Assembly (NCBI GenBank): GCA_016190465.1
Contig: JACPQP010000465.1
Span: forward strand, 1 to 8,491
DNA from: Chloroflexota bacterium
GTDB taxonomy: Bacteria; Chloroflexota; UBA6077; FW602-bin22; JACPQP01
Length of the DNA: 8,491 nt
Direction of reading: 5' to 3'
Shown: positions 4,748 through 8,491 of the stretch, in pieces
Numbering within the stretch: the stretch's first letter is position 1
Layout: every line of letters starts with the position of its first letter
Notes under the pieces: generated by a model
Seen by the model: only the letters and a program-made list of their open reading frames with translations
The model's database searches: none
What the model was told of the DNA's origin: nothing
Made by a program: the position numbers and the translations under genes

Positions 4748-5866
4748 ATGCGGATCGCCCAGGTCCCTCCACTCTACGAACGGGTGCCGCCGCGCGCCTA
4801 CGGCGGCACGGAACGGGTCGTGCATTTCCTCGTCGAGGAGCTCGTCCGGCGGGGGCACGAGGTAACCCTGTTCGGCACGGGCGACGCCATCACGGCCGCG
4901 CGTCTCATCTCGGTCTGTCCACACCCGATCCAGTTCGACCACGCGCTCGTCGATCCCACCGCCTACAACGTCCTCCAGCTCGGGATGGTCTACGACCGCG
5001 CCGATGAGTTTGACGTCATCCACTCGCACGCCGAGCTGCGGGCCCTGCCGTTCGCGCGGTTTGTGGCCACCCCGACGGTCTCGACCAGCCACAACCGGCT
5101 CGATGCCCCCGAGACGCAGGCGCTTGCTGCCGCCTATCCCGAGGCGTTGCTCACCGCGATCAGTCGCGATCAGCGCAGCCGATTGCCGGGCGCGCGTTGG
5201 CTGCGGACGATCCACAACGGCATCCCGGTCGAGCAGTTCGGCTTCCGGCCCCGGCCGGGCGGCTACCTGGCGTTTGTCGGGCGGATGTCTCCGGAGAAGG
5301 GGCCGGCCGAGGCGATCGAGATCGCCCGGCGAACGGGTTACCCACTCCTGATGGCAGCCAAGGTCAACGCCTACGAGCGCGACTACTTCGAGCAGGTGAT
5401 CCGACCACTGCTGGACGCGACGCCGCACGTCGAGTACCTGGGTGAACTGAGCGATGCGGACAAGACCGGTCTGCTGGCTGGTGCCGTTGCGCTCCTCTTC
5501 CCGATCAACTGGCCGGAACCATTCGGCCTGGTCATGATCGAGGCGATGGCGTGCGGCACGCCGGTGGTCGCCCGGGCCAACGGCGCGGTGTCGGAGATCG
5601 TGCTCGACGGCGTCACCGGGTTCATCTATCAGACGCTCGACGAGGCAGTCGCGCGCTGTGCCGACGTCGTCTCACTCGATCGGGCGGCCTGCCGGCGCCG
5701 CGTCGAGTCTTGCTTCTCGGCGGCGGTCATGGCCGATGGGTACGAGGCGGCCTACCATAAGGCCGTCACGCTGGCGACAGCCGACGAGTGGCCGCGTGGC
5801 CGGCAGGTGAATGGGGGTCGCGGGTTGGCCCGGGCGACCGGCTCGAAGAAGTTGTGGCGCTCATGA
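4748..5866 (+). CDS. Glycosyltransferase family 4 (GT-B fold)
   Basis: 372-residue retaining glycosyltransferase, expected to move a sugar from a nucleotide donor to a lipid, glycan or small acceptor at the cytoplasmic side. The N-terminal Rossmann half (about 1-168) has the acceptor loop PPRAYGGTERVVHFLVEEL (14-32) and DVIHSHAEL (89-97). The linker is followed by YLAFVGRMSPEKGP (173-186), which starts the nucleotide-sugar half. The donor site NWPEPFGLVMIEAMACGTPV shows the EX7E pair E257 and E265, and GAVSEIVLDGVTGF follows (279-292). The GGTE loop and overall pattern fit GT4 enzymes annotated only generally; donor and acceptor cannot be named. The ATG was chosen for the typical MRIAQV opening and the GGGAGGAGG ten bases upstream; an in-frame ATG at 4535 would add 71 unlike residues and overlap the previous gene. 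The C-terminal 25 residues are basic and probably disordered. The stop overlaps the next gene's start (ATGA). Confidence 0.93.
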   Translation: MRIAQVPPLYERVPPRAYGGTERVVHFLVEELVRRGHEVTLFGTGDAITAARLISVCPHPIQFDHALVDPTAYNVLQLGMVYDRADEFDVIHSHAELRALPFARFVATPTVSTSHNRLDAPETQALAAAYPEALLTAISRDQRSRLPGARWLRTIHNGIPVEQFGFRPRPGGYLAFVGRMSPEKGPAEAIEIARRTGYPLLMAAKVNAYERDYFEQVIRPLLDATPHVEYLGELSDADKTGLLAGAVALLFPINWPEPFGLVMIEAMACGTPVVARANGAVSEIVLDGVTGFIYQTLDEAVARCADVVSLDRAACRRRVESCFSAAVMADGYEAAYHKAVTLATADEWPRGRQVNGGRGLARATGSKKLWRS

Positions 5867-7104
5867 ATGCATGGAGCGGGTCGCTCGGCCTGGTGATACC
5901 GGGGCTGCTCACCTTCGATAGCCTCAGCCTCCTGATCGGCGCCGCCACGCTGTTGATCGTGCTGCTCTTGTTCCTCTGCGCGCCGGCCACCGGGACACTG
6001 TTCCACTACACGGTGATGACCGTGTTCTTTCTCGGGAGCGCGCTCGTGACGCTGATGGCGGCGAACCTGCTCATCTTCTACGTTGCCTGGGAGCTCACCG
6101 CCCTCTTCGCCTGGGGTATCGGACGATTGGCCGATGAGTCGGCCGCCTCGACCGCGACCTCCCCCTTCCACGCGGCAGGCGCGCTGGCCTCGTTCGCGAT
6201 GTTCCTTGGCTTGCTTTTCGCCGTAGCCAGCGGCCGATCGCTCTTGATGAGCAGCCTGGCAGCCGCGGCGCCGACGATCCTCACCGGCTTCCTCCTGAGC
6301 GCGCTTTTCCTCAAGACCTTCGGGCTTCTGAGCGAGAGCTGGCAGGCCCCCGGCCGCCCGAAGGTTTCGCTTGCCAGTGCCACGCTGGCCGGCGCCGCCG
6401 TGCTGGTCGTCGGCCTCTACCCGTTCCTGCGCTTCTTTGGGGATGCGATGCGGACGGTGGCCGGCTGGCGGGAGGTTGCTCTGCCAGTGGCAGGGGGCGT
6501 GGCCCTGGTGGCGGCACTGGCGGCGCTCGGACACACGGACGCCAGGCGGGTGCTTGTCTACTGCGCCTTCAGCCAGTTTTCTGCGCTCGTCTTTGCCTTC
6601 TCGACCGGTATCGACCGGGTCGTGATCGGCGCGACGATTGGTGTCTACACCTACGCGCTCGCCGTGACCGGGCTCGCGCTCGGGCTGGATCTGGCCGAGT
6701 CGACGACCCGCCAGCGCACGCTCTTTCGACTTGGCGGGCTCGGCCAACGAATGCCCGCGACGGCAGTCCTGTTTCTGCTCTGCGTGGCTTCCTTTGCCGG
6801 CCTGCCGCCACTTGGTGGCTTCGTCAGCACCAGCTTGATCGGGCAAGGTCTCTTCGAGCAGGCGCCAGAGTGGCTCCTCGTCACCTGGGCGGCGGCCGTT
6901 GCGCTGCAGCTCGTGGCGCTAAGCCGATTGTTCGTCCGCCTCTTTCTCGGCGAGCTGCGGGCACCGGTGCCGGCGGCGATCGAGCGCCGCTGGTCGGTCG
7001 TGGGGAGCCTGACCGTGCTTGTCGTCGTCCTGGTGCTGATCGGCGCCCAGCCCGATGAGCTGCTCGGCTGGACAGGAGTGATGCCGTGGCTGCGTTACCA
7101 GTGA
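5863..7104 (+). CDS. Complex I/Mrp-type antiporter-like membrane subunit, short and divergent (NuoL/M/N family)
   Basis: 413-residue polytopic membrane protein with about 11-12 hydrophobic helices, related to the ion-pumping subunits NuoL/M/N, MrpA/D and HyfB/F. Landmarks: LLTFDSLSLLIGAATL (15-30, the family's third helix), FYVAWELTALFAWGIG with E77, LFLKTFGLLSESW with K151, DARRVLVYCAFSQFSALVF (226-244), LGGLGQRMPATAVLFL (290-305) and SFAGLPPLGGF (310-320). Oddities: the usual first two helices are missing, and family members are mostly 480 residues or more. By eye the helix motif HALFKALLFL appears as YALAVTGLAL (264-273), losing the His and Lys. The ATG overlaps the glycosyltransferase TGA, implying translational coupling; no clear Shine-Dalgarno is seen. 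The stop lies inside the start region of a second family member. It may belong to a complex I variant, a group 4 hydrogenase-related complex or a cation antiporter; unseen downstream genes would decide. Confidence 0.85.
   Translation: MNAWSGSLGLVIPGLLTFDSLSLLIGAATLLIVLLLFLCAPATGTLFHYTVMTVFFLGSALVTLMAANLLIFYVAWELTALFAWGIGRLADESAASTATSPFHAAGALASFAMFLGLLFAVASGRSLLMSSLAAAAPTILTGFLLSALFLKTFGLLSESWQAPGRPKVSLASATLAGAAVLVVGLYPFLRFFGDAMRTVAGWREVALPVAGGVALVAALAALGHTDARRVLVYCAFSQFSALVFAFSTGIDRVVIGATIGVYTYALAVTGLALGLDLAESTTRQRTLFRLGGLGQRMPATAVLFLLCVASFAGLPPLGGFVSTSLIGQGLFEQAPEWLLVTWAAAVALQLVALSRLFVRLFLGELRAPVPAAIERRWSVVGSLTVLVVVLVLIGAQPDELLGWTGVMPWLRYQ
7074..7078 (+). promoter_or_regulatory. Ribosome binding site for a GTG start
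   Basis: AGGAG lies inside the 3' end of the preceding gene, seven bases before GTG 7086. It favours that codon over the in-frame GTG at 7101. Confidence 0.6.
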
Positions 7105-8491
7105 GTCTGGCGATCGCCGTCGTCGCGCTCCCACTCGCTCTGGCGTCCATCGTCGCGCTGGGTGGACGTGTTGCGGTCAAGGCGCGGAACATCCTTCTCG
7201 TCGCAACGCTGCTGGCCGAGGTGATCCTGGCCGCCATCATCGGGGCCAGAGCGACCTCCGAACCCTTCGATCTCATATACTATCACCTGCGTTTGCCGGG
7301 CGGCGGGGTGGTGGCGCTTCGGCTGGCCGGCGACTGGCTGACGGCGCTGCTGCTTGTCGCCAGCGCGCTGGTGCAGTTGGCGGTTGGTCTGTTCTCGATC
7401 GGCTACGTCCGGGATGCCCGGAACGCGAACGGCTACTTCGGGCTGCTACTGGTCACTGGCGCGGCGTTCAACGCCGCGACACTGGCCAACGACCTGCTGA
7501 CACTTCTCTCCGCCTTTGTCGTCCTGGGCTTCAGCTTCACGCTACTGATCGCGCTGGACTTCAGTGGCCCGGCCGCCTCAGTGGCGTTTCGCCTGCTCGT
7601 CACGGTGGGGCTCACCGTCGGCGCCGGCCTGGCCGGCCTCTGGACGCTGGTTACCACCACGGGGAGCACCCGGTTGGTCGATGTGACGCCTTCACTGATC
7701 CAGGCGGCGGACTCCCGCTGGCTACTGGTCTCGGTGGCAGTTGGGCTGGCCCCAGCAGCCTGGGCCGGTCTGGTGCCGCTCCAGAGCACGATCACGGGAA
7801 CCAGCCGGCTGGCTCTCCCGACGGTCGGCGCTCTCCTGGCCGGGCTCGCCATCGCGGTCGGGGTGACGACGCTGCTGCGCCTGTTCGGGCCGCCGGCGGA
7901 CCCCGCGTGGGGGATGTGGCTGGCGAGCCTGGGCGTGGTGTCGATCGCCATCGGCGGACTTGGCGCGGTGCACCTGCGCGATGTCTTACACCAGCTCGGG
8001 TTCATCGCGCTGATGCAGAGCGGTCTGGCCATCATTCCCCTGGGCATCGGCGGCCAGTTGGGGATGGCGCTTGCCGCTGGCCAGACGCTTCAGCTCTCGC
8101 TGGCGATACCCCTGTTGTACCTGGCCGTCGGCGCGTGCCGGGGCCTCGATGGGCGAGTCGTCTTCCGTCAGGCGTGCGTGGAACGGCCGCTCGCCGCCGT
8201 TGCGCTGCTCGTCGCGGCGTTCACGGCGGCCGGCCTTCCGTCGACGAGTGGCTACACGATGCGGTGGCTCGTGGCCGGTGTGCTCGGTCAGCCCGGTCAG
8301 GCCACTCGGGATCCGGGACTGGCTCCGGCCCTCTGGCTGATCGCCATCCTGTTCAGCGCGATGGCGACCGGCCTCTTTGCCGGTCGGCTCATCTGGCAGC
8401 CCACGACCCCCAACCCCCGACGCCTGACACCCGATCCCTGGCACTCGACGGCGCAGCGGGGAGGCGCAAAAGCTCCTGTACTCCCGTGGGC
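7086..8491 (+). CDS. Second complex I/Mrp-type membrane subunit (NuoM/N-like), partial at window end
   Basis: Open frame of 468 codons running off the window without a stop; it has no usable ATG start. GTG 7086 has AGGAG seven bases upstream; it overlaps the previous gene by 19 bp. The protein is strongly hydrophobic with about 12-13 helices. Family landmarks: LRLAGDWLTALLL (78-90) followed by a long helix and SIGYVRDARNANGYFGLLL, LANDLLTLLSAFVVLGFSF (133-151), HLRDVLHQLGFIALMQSGLAI (296-316) and FTAAGLPSTSGYTMRW (379-394), equivalent to the GLPPTxGFxxK motif. Unlike the first subunit it retains the N-terminal helices. By eye the conserved Glu of the fifth helix, the Lys of the seventh and the HxxxK of the tenth are absent, so it may not pump ions by the usual route. 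The part after about residue 436 is proline-rich and hydrophilic and may be repeat-derived. The family assignment is moderately sure; the subunit name is not. Confidence 0.78.
   Translation, partial: MAALPVSLAIAVVALPLALASIVALGGRVAVKARNILLVATLLAEVILAAIIGARATSEPFDLIYYHLRLPGGGVVALRLAGDWLTALLLVASALVQLAVGLFSIGYVRDARNANGYFGLLLVTGAAFNAATLANDLLTLLSAFVVLGFSFTLLIALDFSGPAASVAFRLLVTVGLTVGAGLAGLWTLVTTTGSTRLVDVTPSLIQAADSRWLLVSVAVGLAPAAWAGLVPLQSTITGTSRLALPTVGALLAGLAIAVGVTTLLRLFGPPADPAWGMWLASLGVVSIAIGGLGAVHLRDVLHQLGFIALMQSGLAIIPLGIGGQLGMALAAGQTLQLSLAIPLLYLAVGACRGLDGRVVFRQACVERPLAAVALLVAAFTAAGLPSTSGYTMRWLVAGVLGQPGQATRDPGLAPALWLIAILFSAMATGLFAGRLIWQPTTPNPRRLTPDPWHSTAQRGGAKAPVLPW

Noticed and set aside
5752..6846. 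Minus-strand open frame of 364 codons opposite the antiporter-like gene
   Set aside because: The low-complexity charged composition (repeated Glu, Gln, Arg, Gly) is typical of the antisense of a hydrophobic membrane protein gene.
7433..8047. Minus-strand open frame of 204 codons opposite the second membrane subunit
   Set aside because: Ser/Thr/Arg-rich shadow frame. The plus strand encodes a continuous polytopic membrane protein with family landmarks.

Overview
The window is high-GC bacterial DNA with a dense gene layout. It most resembles Chloroflexota, probably class Thermomicrobia (Sphaerobacter/Thermomicrobium relatives). That placement is an inference from composition, gene style and the short palindromic intergenic repeats; no phylogenetic marker was compared. 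No CRISPR array, transposase or phage gene was seen.

Left part (1-1815, minus strand). A strong sigma70-type promoter (TTGACA, 18 nt, TATAAT) drives a tRNA-Gly(GCC) gene with an encoded CCA. It is followed within a few bases by a rho-independent terminator. The extended -10 promoter of tig (trigger factor) is nested against that terminator. The 3' end of tig runs into a cluster of palindromic and direct repeats, so about the last 45 residues of the protein appear to be encoded by repeat DNA.

Middle part (1816-4276, plus strand). A divergent unit begins with a hairpin-forming repeat, followed by a short-chain dehydrogenase/reductase whose most likely start is a GTG 18 bases inside the longest ORF. 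Then comes nnr, the bifunctional NAD(P)H-hydrate epimerase/dehydratase that repairs damaged nicotinamide cofactors. The 22-bp gap suggests co-transcription.

Right part (4277-8491, plus strand). A recognisable promoter and a repeat-containing leader precede a 71-residue cysteine-rich protein of unknown function that seems to start at a rare ATC codon. A 151-bp gap holding a sigma54-like sequence leads to a family 4 glycosyltransferase. This is joined by a 4-bp stop/start overlap to two consecutive complex I/Mrp-type membrane subunits. Both look divergent: the first lacks the N-terminal helices, and each seems to miss several ionisable residues used for proton transfer in the family. The second runs off the window end, so the rest of the putative ion-translocating complex is unseen.

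The points most worth following up are the ATC-start cysteine-rich gene, the repeat-encoded trigger factor tail, the sigma54-like site, and the pair of degenerate antiporter-like subunits behind a glycosyltransferase.
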